DNA from: Fusibacillus kribbianus
GTDB lineage: Bacteria > Bacillota > Clostridia > Lachnospirales > Lachnospiraceae
Assembly: GCF_030053595.1 (NCBI RefSeq)
Contig: NZ_JASGBQ010000020.1
Span: forward strand, 1 to 55,348
Direction of reading: 5' to 3'
DNA length: 55,348 nt
In this document: positions 46,195 through 55,228 of the stretch, piece after piece
Layout: each line of letters starts with the position of its first letter
How positions within the stretch are numbered: the first letter of the stretch is position 1
The notes under the pieces: model-generated
Databases searched by the model: none
Told to the model about the DNA's origin: nothing
Seen by the model: only the letters and a program-made list of their open reading frames with translations
Made by a program: the position numbers and the translations under genes

Positions 46195-47823
46195 ATGGCA
46201 TTTTCGACTGCAACCACAGAAAATATCTCAGAGGTCTATACCGGCTGCCTTTCCGGCCTTTCCTTGAGCAAAAAGCTGTATCTGGAGCTTACGCCCCCGT
46301 CGGAGGGAGACACCATGGCTGACCGTGAGCGGCTTCTGTACGCATTGGAAAACCAGGTGGACGGGCCGGTAAGCTTTCCTTATTCTGTTTTAAAAAGAGA
46401 TTACCCGGCCTTTCGGCTGGATCACTGGAGGGTTACCGTCACCCTGGTGTTTACCGGGGACGGCTGGCAGGTCTCCGCTCTGGAGGCCGGCGATACCACC
46501 GCCTTCCATTACGGTCTGGCGGTTGATCTGGGAAGCACCACCGTCGTCATGAATCTCATGGATCTGAATACCGGAAGGATCATCCGGGAAGAGGGCTGCT
46601 TCAACGGGCAGATTTCCTATGGCGAGGATATTCTCACCAGGATCTTCCACACTCAGGCAGGGGAGGCTCAGAAGAAGGAGCTTCAGGAAGCCACGGTTTC
46701 CACCTTCACCGGGCTCATGGACCGGCTGACTGCCCATACGGGCATCGACGTATCCAAAAGCTCCGTTATGGTCATCGGAGGCAATACCACCATGATCCAT
46801 TTTCTGCTGGGCATTGATGCTTTCCCGGTCTTTATGTCACCTTTTGCTCCTGTATTCAATGACGGCGGATTTATCCCCGGAAGGGAACTGTCCATGCCCT
46901 TTGAAGGGCTCGTCTACTGCATTCCCTCCGCTGCCAATTACCTGGGCGGTGATATTCTCAGCGGCCTTCTGGCCGTCGACATGATGAAAAACGAAGAAAT
47001 TTCCCTCTACATCGACATCGGAACAAACGGAGAAATGGTCATCGGAAGCTCAGAATTTCTGGTGGCCGGTGCCGGAGCCGCCGGTCCTGCACTGGAGGGC
47101 GGCATCAGCCGTTACGGCATGCGGGCCGACGCAGGTGCAGTGGACAGTGTATCCGTGAAAGACGGTGTTTTTACGGTCACCACTATCGGTGGAGAACCGA
47201 TCAGAGGGATCTGCGGCTCCGGTATCGTGGACCTTCTGGCCCAGCTTCTCTTAAACGGATGGATGGATCTTCGGGGAACTTTGCAGCCGGAGCAGTCGGA
47301 ACGGATCGTTATGAAGGATGGAGAACCGGCTGTCGTCTACGGCTGGGGTGCCTGCCCCGGTGACGGCCGCAGCGAAACGGCAGACGGGGAGGACCGCTAT
47401 TTTACCCAGTCGGATATTTTAAGCTTTATGGATACCAAGGCTGCCGCCAGTACCATGGTTTCCTGCCTGCTGTCGGAAACCGGCTTCTCTCCCGATGACA
47501 TGGATCACATATACATGGCCGGTTCCTTCGGCAAATACCTTGACCTGGAATCAGCCATAACCATTGGTCTTTACCCTGATGTGCCCAGAGAACGGTTCTC
47601 CTGCGTGGGGAATGGTTCCTTAAAGGGTGCCTGTGCCCTGCTCGCCGACCGGAGGCTGTTTGAAAAGCTTGCCCGCTTCATCCCCAATATGCACTATCTC
47701 CAGTTTGCAACCGTGGAGGATTTTGTGACCCAGATGCAGGCCTCCAAATTCTTTCCCCACACCAACCTGGATGCCTATCCCACCGTGAAGGCAAAGCTTC
47801 TGGAGGCAGGCGTGTTAAAATAA
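46195..47823 (+). CDS. RACo/ASKHA-domain protein without a ferredoxin domain
   Basis: A 542-residue protein. Residues 105-542 form the ASKHA (actin-like ATPase) domain of corrinoid-protein reductive activators (DUF4445): GLAVDLGSTTVVMNLMDLNTG, VIGGNTTMIHFLLGI, YIDIGTNGEMVIGS, AGAGAAGPALEGG, ICGSGIVDLLAQLL, AGSFGKYLDLESA. The N-terminal [2Fe-2S] ferredoxin domain of RamA and RACo is missing; only a short linker-like region precedes. It may need a separate ferredoxin or serve another enzyme. No methyltransferase gene is adjacent. Confidence 0.85.
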   Translation: MAFSTATTENISEVYTGCLSGLSLSKKLYLELTPPSEGDTMADRERLLYALENQVDGPVSFPYSVLKRDYPAFRLDHWRVTVTLVFTGDGWQVSALEAGDTTAFHYGLAVDLGSTTVVMNLMDLNTGRIIREEGCFNGQISYGEDILTRIFHTQAGEAQKKELQEATVSTFTGLMDRLTAHTGIDVSKSSVMVIGGNTTMIHFLLGIDAFPVFMSPFAPVFNDGGFIPGRELSMPFEGLVYCIPSAANYLGGDILSGLLAVDMMKNEEISLYIDIGTNGEMVIGSSEFLVAGAGAAGPALEGGISRYGMRADAGAVDSVSVKDGVFTVTTIGGEPIRGICGSGIVDLLAQLLLNGWMDLRGTLQPEQSERIVMKDGEPAVVYGWGACPGDGRSETADGEDRYFTQSDILSFMDTKAAASTMVSCLLSETGFSPDDMDHIYMAGSFGKYLDLESAITIGLYPDVPRERFSCVGNGSLKGACALLADRRLFEKLARFIPNMHYLQFATVEDFVTQMQASKFFPHTNLDAYPTVKAKLLEAGVLK

Positions 47824-47840
47824 CGGAACAAAAACAAACC

Positions 47841-47870
47841 GGGAGGCCATCGCTTTTGCAATGGTCTCCC
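47841..47870 (+). terminator. Terminator after the RACo-like gene
   Basis: GGGAGGCCATCGC and GCAATGGTCTCCC pair with a TTTT loop and a few mismatches, followed by AATATTTTTT. It ends 36 bp before the convergent ABC transporter operon. Confidence 0.8.
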
Positions 47871-47905
47871 AATATTTTTTCTCATATTTCAGGCTTTCGC
47901 CTTTT

Positions 47906-48703
47906 TTATTCTGCCAGGATCATCCGGTCGTTGGCAAATTCGCCGCCGCTGGCATCCTCAAATTTTTTCAGCAGATCCTCTACGGTGAGCTTTTTCTTTT
48001 CCTCACCGCGGACATCGTAAATAATGCGTCCCTCATGCATCATGATCAGACGGTTTCCGAGACGAAGCGCGTCCTTCATGTTATGGGTCACCATCAGAGC
48101 CGTCAGACGTTCCTCAGTGACGATCTCCTCAGTCAGACTCAGCACTTTTTTCGCAGTTCTGGGGTCGAGCGCCGCCGTATGCTCATCCAGAAGGAGAAGC
48201 TTCGGTTTCTGAAGGGTTGCCATCAGAAGAGTCAGCGCCTGCCGCTGTCCGCCGGACAAAAGTCCTACTTTGGCAGTCATTCTGTCCTCAAGGCCGAGTC
48301 CCAGCCGCTTGAGCTCCTCATGGAAGACTTCCTTTTCCTCTTTGGTGACGCCCCATCTGAGGCCTCTTTTTCTGCCTCTTCTGTGCGCCAGCGCCATATT
48401 CTCCTCGATCTGCATATTGGCTGCCGTTCCCATCATGGGATCCTGGAACACGCGGCCCAAAAGGGCTGCCCGCTTGTACTCCGGCTGTCTGGAAATATTG
48501 ACGCCGTCCAGGTAAATGGTTCCGCAGTCGATGGGATACACACCTGCGATCATATTCAGAGTTGTGGATTTTCCGGCTCCGTTTCCGCCGATCACCGTGA
48601 CAAAATCCTCCGGCTCCAGATGCAGGTTGATGTCCTGCAGAGCCTTCTTTTCATTGACGGTTCCGGGATTAAAGGTTTTGCTTACATGGCTTATGGTCAA
48701 CAT
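47906..48703 (-). CDS. ABC transporter ATPase of a TrpXYZ-type system
   Basis: A 265-residue ATPase with intact Walker A GGNGAGKSTTLNMIAG, signature LLSGGQRQALTLLM, Walker B LLLLDEHTAALDP and H-loop MVTHNMKDAL. It belongs to the family encoded with DUF534-type binding proteins (tryptophan/tyrosine transport). It follows the permease after 2 bp. Substrate cannot be fixed from sequence; tRNA-Trp lies next to the operon, but that is only suggestive. Confidence 0.9.
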   Translation of the reverse strand: MLTISHVSKTFNPGTVNEKKALQDINLHLEPEDFVTVIGGNGAGKSTTLNMIAGVYPIDCGTIYLDGVNISRQPEYKRAALLGRVFQDPMMGTAANMQIEENMALAHRRGRKRGLRWGVTKEEKEVFHEELKRLGLGLEDRMTAKVGLLSGGQRQALTLLMATLQKPKLLLLDEHTAALDPRTAKKVLSLTEEIVTEERLTALMVTHNMKDALRLGNRLIMMHEGRIIYDVRGEEKKKLTVEDLLKKFEDASGGEFANDRMILAE

Positions 48704-48705
48704 GC

Positions 48706-49635
48706 TTATTTTCCTCCCTTTCCGTCTTTTTTATCTGTCATCGGATCGTAGCTTGCCGCCTGTCTTCTCTTATCAAGGATAACGGGCACCGTCAGGGCCG
48801 CTGCAACGAGAAGCGCAGTCAGAAGCTTTAAGTCGTCTGTATTGAGACCCATCTGAAGCACCACGGCAACGATGATACGGTAAATGATAGAACCGATGAC
48901 CACAGAAGCAAGCTTCGTACCGAAGCTGTTCTTCTTGCCGAAGATCACCTCGCCGATGATGATGGAAGCCAGACCGATGACAATGGCTCCTGTTCCCTGC
49001 TTGACGTCGGCGTAGCCCTGGCTCTGGGTAACCAGCGCGCCGGAGAGGGCTACCAGACCGTTGCTTAAAGCCAGCCCCATCACCTTGTGGGTGTTGGTGT
49101 TCATACCCAGGGAACGCACCATATTTTCATTATTTCCTGTGGCACGGATAGCCGAGCCGATCTCTGTACCGAAGAACCAGTACAGCACTGCGATCAACAC
49201 GATCACAAAAATCGCACCTACGATCATGGAGACCCAGTTCTGGGCCAGCCCCGTCATGGAAGCAAGACTTTTGAAGATGGTCGGAGTCTTGAGAAGCGGC
49301 GTGTTGGAACGCCCCATGATCCGCAGGTTAATGGAATATAAACCGATCTGAGTCAGGATTCCGGCCAGAATGGCGGGGATGGCGCATTTCGTATGTAACA
49401 TGCCGGTCACAAAGCCCGCAATCATGCCTGCCGCCACGGCCACCACCAGTGACAGCCAGGGATTCATCCCGGCTGTGACCAGCGCCGCGCAGGTACAGCC
49501 GCCCAGAGCGAAGCTCCCATCCACGGTCAGGTCCGCCACATCCAGTATCCTGTAGGTCAGATAAATGCCAAGCGCCATAATTCCCCAAAGAACACCCTGG
49601 CTGACGGCACCCTGAATCGCCAATAAGATTCCCAT
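48706..49635 (-). CDS. ABC transporter permease of the same system
   Basis: A 309-residue membrane protein with about nine hydrophobic segments and the BPD_transp_2 (branched-chain-type) pattern: GIYLTYRILDVADLTVDGSFALGG at the N-terminus and SNGLVALSGALVTQSQGYADV with GTGAIVIGLASIIIGEVI mid-protein. Second gene of the operon. Confidence 0.92.
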   Translation of the reverse strand: MGILLAIQGAVSQGVLWGIMALGIYLTYRILDVADLTVDGSFALGGCTCAALVTAGMNPWLSLVVAVAAGMIAGFVTGMLHTKCAIPAILAGILTQIGLYSINLRIMGRSNTPLLKTPTIFKSLASMTGLAQNWVSMIVGAIFVIVLIAVLYWFFGTEIGSAIRATGNNENMVRSLGMNTNTHKVMGLALSNGLVALSGALVTQSQGYADVKQGTGAIVIGLASIIIGEVIFGKKNSFGTKLASVVIGSIIYRIIVAVVLQMGLNTDDLKLLTALLVAAALTVPVILDKRRQAASYDPMTDKKDGKGGK

Positions 49636-49671
49636 ACTGTTACTCTCCTCCTGACTTTCTCTAAACGAAGA

Positions 49672-50754
49672 TTACTGTGCCACGTCCTTTGCTCTGTCCA
49701 TAACAGCGTCCAGGCTTACACCAAGCTCCTTGGCAGCCTCAGAGTTTACAGACAGTGCGCAGTCCTCTGCACTGATGTGCTGAACGGGCATCTTGCTCAC
49801 GTCGGCGCCGTTCAGGACCTCAACAGCCATCTGGCCGGCCAGCTTGCCGAGTGCATAATATTCAAGGCCGTAGGTGGCCAGACCGCCGTTCACAACCATG
49901 CCCTCTTCGCCTACGATGCAGGGAAGCCCGTTGGGATTGGTAACCATGGAAACGGTGGACATTGCCTCTGCCAGCAGGTTGTCAGTGGGAATATAAACAG
50001 CGTCGACCTTGCCGATCATGGACTCAGCCACAGACTGAACCATGCTGCTGTCGGATACGGTAAACTCCTCGTACTCGAGACCCTTCTCCTTGCAGACCTC
50101 TTTTGCAATGTCTGCCTGAACGATGGAGTTATCCTCGGAAGAGCAGTACATGATGCCCACCTTCTTTGCATCGGGAAGAAGCTCAGTCAGAAGATCGAAC
50201 TGCTCGGCAATGGGGTTCATATCGGAAGAACCGGATACGTTGCTTCCGGGAGCCTCATCGCTGTCCGCAAGGCCTGCTGCCACAAAATCGGTAACGGCAG
50301 TTGCCAGGATCGGGATATCAGTAGTCTTGCCTGCTGCAGCCTGTGCAGCGGGAGTTGCGATCGCCAGGATCAGATCACTCTGATTGTTCACAAGCTTTGT
50401 GGCAATAGTCTCACAGTTGGAGGTGTCACCCTGTGCATTGTTGAAATTCAGCTCCAGGTTCTTGCCTTCCTCATAGCCGGCTTCCTTCAGTGCGTCTACA
50501 AAGCCCTGATAGCTGGCATCCAGTGCGGGATGCTCTGCCAGCTGGATCACACCGATCTTTACAGTCTCACCGTCTGCTGCTGCAGCGGTGGTCTCTTCCT
50601 TCTTTGTCTCAGCTGCCGTTGTCTCTGCCTTGGTCTCTGCAGCCTTTGTCTCGGACTTGGCTGTTTCCTTTGTGTCCTTGCTGCCGCAGCCTGCAAGAGC
50701 ACCCATGGCAAGCATCGCTGCCATTACTACTGCTAATACTCTTTTTTTCATCAT
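49672..50754 (-). CDS. ABC transporter substrate-binding lipoprotein (TrpX-like)
   Basis: A 360-residue lipoprotein. The signal peptide ends in a lipobox (MAAMLAMGALAGCGS), then comes an Ala/Glu/Thr/Lys-rich linker and the DUF534/TrpX-type binding domain: VKIGVIQLAEHPALDASYQGF, ANQ-type core VNNQSDLILAIATPAAQAAA, GIMYCSSEDNSIVQ, VDAVYIPTDNLLAEAM. Its length and order (binding protein, permease, ATPase) match TrpXYZ-type transporters. The ATG at 50754 follows GAGAGG; the longer frame starts inside the promoter. Confidence 0.92.
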   Translation of the reverse strand: MMKKRVLAVVMAAMLAMGALAGCGSKDTKETAKSETKAAETKAETTAAETKKEETTAAAADGETVKIGVIQLAEHPALDASYQGFVDALKEAGYEEGKNLELNFNNAQGDTSNCETIATKLVNNQSDLILAIATPAAQAAAGKTTDIPILATAVTDFVAAGLADSDEAPGSNVSGSSDMNPIAEQFDLLTELLPDAKKVGIMYCSSEDNSIVQADIAKEVCKEKGLEYEEFTVSDSSMVQSVAESMIGKVDAVYIPTDNLLAEAMSTVSMVTNPNGLPCIVGEEGMVVNGGLATYGLEYYALGKLAGQMAVEVLNGADVSKMPVQHISAEDCALSVNSEAAKELGVSLDAVMDRAKDVAQ

Positions 50755-50791
50755 AAAAATCCTCTCTTTTTGTTTTTTGAAGCTGATGTAC

Positions 50792-50820
50792 AGCATACTA
50801 CAAAAGCGCCGGAAAGTCAA
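50792..50820 (-). promoter_or_regulatory. Promoter of the ABC transporter operon
   Basis: On the minus strand TTGACT (50815-50820) and TATGCT (50792-50797) have a 17-bp spacer. Upstream, TAAAGTG is repeated (TAAAGTGTTAAAGTG, 50836-50850), a possible regulator site. Confidence 0.7.
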
Positions 50821-50899
50821 TACACTAAAGCGTTGTGATTTAAAGTGTTAAAGTGACCTTCAAAGCTCCACTCATCATGCGGTCCTCTCCGTCACGAAA

Positions 50900-50920
50900 A
50901 AAAGGCTCTCTGAGCCTTTT
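50900..50920 (-). terminator. Terminator of the tRNA pair
   Basis: AAAAGGCTC and GAGCCTTTT form a 9-bp stem with a 3-base loop, followed by further T residues on the minus strand. It ends the tRNA transcript. Confidence 0.85.
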
Positions 50921-50923
50921 TCA

Positions 50924-50996
50924 TGGAGCATAGGGGACTTGAACCCCTGGCCTCCACACTGCCAGTGTGGCGCGCTCCCAACTGCGCTAATGCCCC
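50924..50996 (-). tRNA. tRNA-Ala (GGC)
   Basis: A 73-base tRNA, cloverleaf read on the minus strand: acceptor GGGGCAT/ATGCTCC with A as discriminator, anticodon stem CCACA/TGTGG with loop CTGGCAG (anticodon GGC), and T-arm GGTTCAAGTC. CCA is not encoded. Confidence 0.95.
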
Positions 50997-51017
50997 GTTT
51001 ATTTTATTATAAAGAAG

Positions 51018-51090
51018 CAGGGGCGGAAGGACTCGAACCCTCGACATTTGGTTTTGGAGACCAACGTTCTACCGACTGAACTACACCCCT
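51018..51090 (-). tRNA. tRNA-Trp (CCA)
   Basis: A 73-base tRNA on the minus strand: acceptor AGGGGTG/CGCCCCT with G as discriminator, anticodon stem TTGGT/ACCAA with loop CTCCAAA (anticodon CCA), and T-arm GGTTCGAGTC. It is 21 bp upstream of tRNA-Ala and shares its transcript. Confidence 0.95.
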
Positions 51091-51172
51091 GTGTAAGCGA
51101 AACCTACCCTCCATTTATATCACAGGTTCGCTCCTCTGTCAACTGAAAATTCCTTTTTCCCTGTTTCTTTTT

Positions 51173-51574
51173 TCAGGTCTTCTTTACGAACTCGGTCCTG
51201 CACTTGGGACAGGTAATGCTGATTTTCCCTTTTCCTCGGGGCACGCGTACCGTCTGACTGCAGGAAGGACACTTGAAATAACAGTGCTCCTTATCCCGGC
51301 TCCGGTTCTTCATGCGGGAAACACTCTTCCGGATTCCGGTCGTGGCATTTAAAAACCTGGTATTCTCCGCCGCCCTCTTGTAGATATTCTTTGACAGCAT
51401 GCGGAAATACATGATCACGATCCCCACAACCGCCAGCCAGTAAAAGATCTGATATCGGATAAACAGGGAAAACACCAGAAGCACCATGGTGATCACCATA
51501 ATACATTTATTGAGCTGATCCGTCCCGTACCGCCCGTACATGAACCTTGTCATCTTATCCCGAAATCCACTCAT
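51173..51574 (-). CDS. Small membrane protein with C-terminal zinc ribbon
   Basis: A 133-residue protein with two adjacent membrane helices (about 24-42, KCIMVITMVLLVFSLFI, and 44-62, YWLAVVGIVIMYF), a basic stretch and a zinc ribbon CPSCSQTVRVPRGKGKISITCPKC. The ATG at 51574 follows GAGGAGAG. The function is unknown; it is a common Lachnospiraceae protein type. Confidence 0.78.
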   Translation of the reverse strand: MSGFRDKMTRFMYGRYGTDQLNKCIMVITMVLLVFSLFIRYQIFYWLAVVGIVIMYFRMLSKNIYKRAAENTRFLNATTGIRKSVSRMKNRSRDKEHCYFKCPSCSQTVRVPRGKGKISITCPKCRTEFVKKT

Positions 51575-51778
51575 CGCATTCTCTCCTCTCTGCTTTCCAT
51601 TAATCATAGTCTCTTTCCCATCCTCCGTCAATGAATGCAGAAAAAACAATTCTGAATTTTTTATAAATAGGAGTTTGTTTCGATGTCTTCTTGCAGTTGC
51701 CGCCGTTCCATAGTATAATAGCAAAAGCCGGCCGAAGGGATGCCGACGGCCTTTTCAGACAAAGGAAGGAGCTTTTTT

Positions 51779-52582
51779 ATGGAAGAATTATATGTTCTGG
51801 GAACGGGCAATGCCCAGGCTACCAGATGCTACAATACCTGTTTTGCCGTCCGGGACGGGGACGAATATTTTCTTGTGGATGCCGGAGGCGGCAACGGGAT
51901 CTTAAGGATCCTGGAGGACATGGATATTCCCCTGACCAGCATCCATCATATCTTCGTTACCCATGAGCACAATGACCACATTCTCGGTATGGTCTGGATG
52001 ATCCGGATGATCGCCACGGCGATCCTGAAAGGAAGCTATGAGGGAAATCTGACGATCTACTGTCATGACGGCCTGGTAGATACCATTAAGACCCTGTGCA
52101 CCCTCACCATCCAGAAAAAATTCTGCAAATGCTTTGACGACAGGATCCTGTTTGTCCCTCTGAAGGACGGGGATACCAGGCAGATCCTTGATTATGAAGT
52201 GACCTTTTTCGATATTCTGTCCACCAAGGCCAGACAGTTCGGTTTTACCACTGTCCTGAAAAACGGCAAAAAGCTGACCTGTGCCGGGGACGAGCCCTAC
52301 AATCCCGGATGCGAACGTTATGTGGCAGGAAGCGACTGGCTCCTCCACGAGGCATTCTGCCTCTATGAGGACAGAGACCGGTTCAAGCCCTATGAAAAAC
52401 ACCACAGTACCGTCAAGGATGCCTGCGAGCTGGCCGAAAGCCTCCATATCCCCAATCTGGTTCTGTGGCATACGGAGGACAAGGATATCGCCCACCGGAA
52501 GGAACGGTATACAAAAGAAGGGAAAGAATATTATTCCGGGCAGCTTTTTGTGCCCGATGACAAAGAGCGGCTGGTCCTGTAG
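51779..52582 (+). CDS. MBL-fold metallo-hydrolase
   Basis: A 267-residue RNase Z-like metallo-beta-lactamase protein. The metal motif is FVTHEHNDHILG (H-x-H-x-D-H), with the further ligands in CAGDEPY and LVLWHTEDKD. It starts MEELYVLGTGNAQATRCYNTCF behind AAGGAAGGAG. The substrate is not evident. It is clearly smaller than RNase Z. Confidence 0.88.
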   Translation: MEELYVLGTGNAQATRCYNTCFAVRDGDEYFLVDAGGGNGILRILEDMDIPLTSIHHIFVTHEHNDHILGMVWMIRMIATAILKGSYEGNLTIYCHDGLVDTIKTLCTLTIQKKFCKCFDDRILFVPLKDGDTRQILDYEVTFFDILSTKARQFGFTTVLKNGKKLTCAGDEPYNPGCERYVAGSDWLLHEAFCLYEDRDRFKPYEKHHSTVKDACELAESLHIPNLVLWHTEDKDIAHRKERYTKEGKEYYSGQLFVPDDKERLVL

Positions 52583-52610
52583 GACCGCCGCTCTTCTTTT
52601 CCCTGTCGCT

Positions 52611-53288
52611 TTATTCTGTACTTTTGTGATAATCCGCGTAAACTGCTTCCACATAAGCCGCATCCACTTCATGGAAATTCTCCGTCAGCCTTGTGGCGCA
52701 GGACAGATCCTGATCGCCGGAATCGGGATTGACAAAACCGATGCTGGCCATTCCTGCATTCTTTGCTGCATGAACACCGTGGCAGGAATCCTCCACCACC
52801 AGGCAGTCTCCCGGCTCGGTTCCGAAAATCCCGGCTGTTTTTAAGAACACATCCGGCGCAGGCTTGGGATTCGCCACGCTTTCCCCGCTGACCAGCTCAT
52901 CAAACCAGGAATAAATGCCGAGAGCCTTCGTGGCCAGCACAATATTCTCATAGGGGGATGAGGATGCCACTGCAAGGCGGTATCCGGCCTTTTTCAGGGA
53001 TTCCAGCATTTCCGGCACTCCGTCCACTCCCGGATAGCCGTCCCGCTCGTAGAGGAAGGCCTTATAGCCCTTCATCATGTCGTTGAAGCCCTCCCGGTCA
53101 ATGGGCAGGCTGAATTTTTCAATGAGAGCATCGATGATCACCGCATTTGTGGTGCCGATATAGGTTTTATATTCCTCATAGGAAAGAGTCTGTCCCCACT
53201 TCTCCAGAGCCATCAGATAAGCCCGGTAATGGACCGGTTCACTGTTCACAAGCACTCCATCCATGTCAAAAATAATACTCTTCAGCAT
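52611..53288 (-). CDS. HAD-superfamily phosphatase (beta-phosphoglucomutase-like)
   Basis: A 225-residue HAD protein. Motif I is FDMDGVLVNSEPVHYRAY, with a cap domain (residues about 18-80), motif II LAVASSSPYENI, motif III KPAPDVFLKTA and motif IV CLVVEDSCHGVHAAKNAG. It likely dephosphorylates or isomerises sugar phosphates. The ATG at 53288 is behind GAGGAGAA. Confidence 0.88.
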   Translation of the reverse strand: MLKSIIFDMDGVLVNSEPVHYRAYLMALEKWGQTLSYEEYKTYIGTTNAVIIDALIEKFSLPIDREGFNDMMKGYKAFLYERDGYPGVDGVPEMLESLKKAGYRLAVASSSPYENIVLATKALGIYSWFDELVSGESVANPKPAPDVFLKTAGIFGTEPGDCLVVEDSCHGVHAAKNAGMASIGFVNPDSGDQDLSCATRLTENFHEVDAAYVEAVYADYHKSTE

Positions 53289-53419
53289 TGTCTCGTTCTC
53301 CTCTTTTCCGTTTGTCCCTGTCATTATAGAAAATTTTTCCGCAAAATTCAAGAAGACGTTGCCCTTACTTTTTTCCTGCGATATACTGTTTATAACGGAT
53401 TTATTTCAAGGAGGCTTAC

Positions 53420-54535
53420 ATGTCAGGTTCATCATACGGAAAACTGTTTTCATTTACCACCTGGGGCGAATCCCACGGAAAGGCCATCGGCGTCTGCATT
53501 GACGGATGTCCCGCCGGCATCCCCCTCTGTGAGGAGGATATCCAGTCCTATCTGGACCGGAGGAAGCCCGGCCAGAGCCGTTATACCACGAAACGGGCCG
53601 AGGACGATGCGGTGGAGATCCTGTCCGGCGTCTTTGAGGGACGCACCACCGGCACGCCCATTTCTCTGGTGGTTTTCAATAAGGACCAGAGGTCCAGAGA
53701 TTATTCGGAGATCGCTTCCTATTACCGGCCCGGTCATGCCGACTACTGCTTTGATGCAAAATACGGTTTTCGGGATTACCGGGGAGGCGGCCGCTCCTCC
53801 GGCAGGGAGACCATCGGCCGCGTGGCGGCAGGCGCTGTAGCCATGAAGATCCTGCACGCCCTGGGGATCGAGGTGTTTGCCTACGCCGAAGAGATCGGCG
53901 GGATCCGCTGTGAGACTGTGGATCCTTCCCTGCGGGACACGAATCCTTTTTATATGCCCGACGCAAACGCTGCCGCAGCGGTTCAGGCCCTGGCGGAAAA
54001 ACGGATGAGCGAATGCGATTCCATCGGCGGCATTATTTCCTGCGTCGTGAAGCATATGCCGGTAGGCATCGGCGAGCCTGTCTTCGAGAAGCTGGATGCC
54101 AACCTTTCCAGGGCCCTTTTCTCCATCGGCGCAGTGAAGGGCGTGGAGATCGGAGACGGATTTGCCGCAGCGAGAAGCACCGGCTCCGAAAATAACGATG
54201 AATTTCTTCCGGCAGAACATACAGGGGAGCCTTTGAAAAAGGCCTCCAACCATGCAGGAGGCATCCTGGGCGGTATGAGCGACGGCTCTGACATCCGCAT
54301 CCGGGCTGCCGTCAAGCCGACCCCTTCCATCGGGAAGGAGCAGCAGACCGTGACACGAGACGGCGATCCCATCAGCATTTCCATCCGGGGGCGCCACGAC
54401 CCGATCATTGTTCCCAGGGCCGTGGTGGTGGTGGAAGCTATGACAGCCGTCACGCTGGTGGACATGCTCTTTGCGGGCATGACCGCACGGATGGATCGGA
54501 TCTGCAGCTTTTTCGGCCGTTCTCCGGAGGAATAG
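53420..54535 (+). CDS. aroC: Chorismate synthase
   Basis: A 371-residue flavin-dependent enzyme that makes chorismate from EPSP, last step of the shikimate pathway. Landmarks are FTTWGESHGKAIG at the N-terminus, FRDYRGGGRSSGRETIGRVAAGAV, and RHDPIIVPRAVVVVEAM near the C-terminus. It starts behind AAGGAGG. No other aro gene is nearby. The SGNH hydrolase gene follows after 22 bp. Confidence 0.97.
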   Translation: MSGSSYGKLFSFTTWGESHGKAIGVCIDGCPAGIPLCEEDIQSYLDRRKPGQSRYTTKRAEDDAVEILSGVFEGRTTGTPISLVVFNKDQRSRDYSEIASYYRPGHADYCFDAKYGFRDYRGGGRSSGRETIGRVAAGAVAMKILHALGIEVFAYAEEIGGIRCETVDPSLRDTNPFYMPDANAAAAVQALAEKRMSECDSIGGIISCVVKHMPVGIGEPVFEKLDANLSRALFSIGAVKGVEIGDGFAAARSTGSENNDEFLPAEHTGEPLKKASNHAGGILGGMSDGSDIRIRAAVKPTPSIGKEQQTVTRDGDPISISIRGRHDPIIVPRAVVVVEAMTAVTLVDMLFAGMTARMDRICSFFGRSPEE

Positions 54536-54557
54536 TATAAAAAGGAGGCATCTTATT

Positions 54558-55190
54558 ATGATAAACATTCTCTGTTACGGAGATTCCAACACCTGGGGCT
54601 ACATGCCCCTTGTCCGTACCCGTTATACGGAGGCTGAACGCTGGCCGGGACTTCTGGCAGCTGCTCTCGGCGATGACTTTCACATCATCGAGGAGGGCTT
54701 AAACGGGAGAACCACAGCCTTCACCGATTATCTGGAGCCCTACCGCAACGGCCTCGACTACATTGCCCCCTGCATTCTGACCCACGCACCGCTTGATCTG
54801 GTCATCATTATGCTGGGAACAAATGACACCAAAGCCCGTTACTGCGTTTCCTCCAAGGAGATCACTGACGGCATGAAGAATCTCATCCAGAAGCTCCGCT
54901 TCTATTATCCGACGGACAAATATCCCATGCCGCCCATTCTTCTGGTGGCGCCCGGTCCCCTCATCGGAGACAAGGACGATCCGGCCTTTGACGAGGCTTC
55001 CGCCAGAAAGGCAAAGGAGCTGCCGGCCCGGTACGAGGCGCTGGCAGAGGAGCTGGGGTGCCTGTTCTTCAACGCCCAGACGGTACTGAGTGAACAGGAC
55101 CTGGGCGGCGACGGACTTCATCTGACGCCGGAAGGCCACAAAAAGCTGGCCGACGCCATGGAAGCGATCGTAAGAAAACAGTTTGCCTGA
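54558..55190 (+). CDS. SGNH/GDSL-family hydrolase
   Basis: A 210-residue esterase. The nucleophile block is CYGDSNTWGY (Ser in GDS), block II Gly in EGLNGRTT, block III MLGTNDTK, and the catalytic Asp-His is DGLHLTPEGHKKLA. It resembles arylesterase/acetylhydrolase proteins of about this length. There is no signal peptide. It is probably co-transcribed with aroC. Confidence 0.92.
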   Translation: MINILCYGDSNTWGYMPLVRTRYTEAERWPGLLAAALGDDFHIIEEGLNGRTTAFTDYLEPYRNGLDYIAPCILTHAPLDLVIIMLGTNDTKARYCVSSKEITDGMKNLIQKLRFYYPTDKYPMPPILLVAPGPLIGDKDDPAFDEASARKAKELPARYEALAEELGCLFFNAQTVLSEQDLGGDGLHLTPEGHKKLADAMEAIVRKQFA

Positions 55191-55196
55191 ATAACA

Positions 55197-55228
55197 GGGG
55201 ATGCCGGCCGGCATCCCCTGCATTTTTG
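55197..55228 (+). terminator. Terminator of the aroC-SGNH operon
   Basis: GGGGATGCCGG and CCGGCATCCCC form a perfect palindrome (55197-55218), followed by TGCATTTTTG. Confidence 0.85.

Noticed and set aside
51724-51754. Stem GCCG...CGGC before the MBL gene as a terminator
   Set aside because: The stem is short and imperfect, and the T-run is only four bases.
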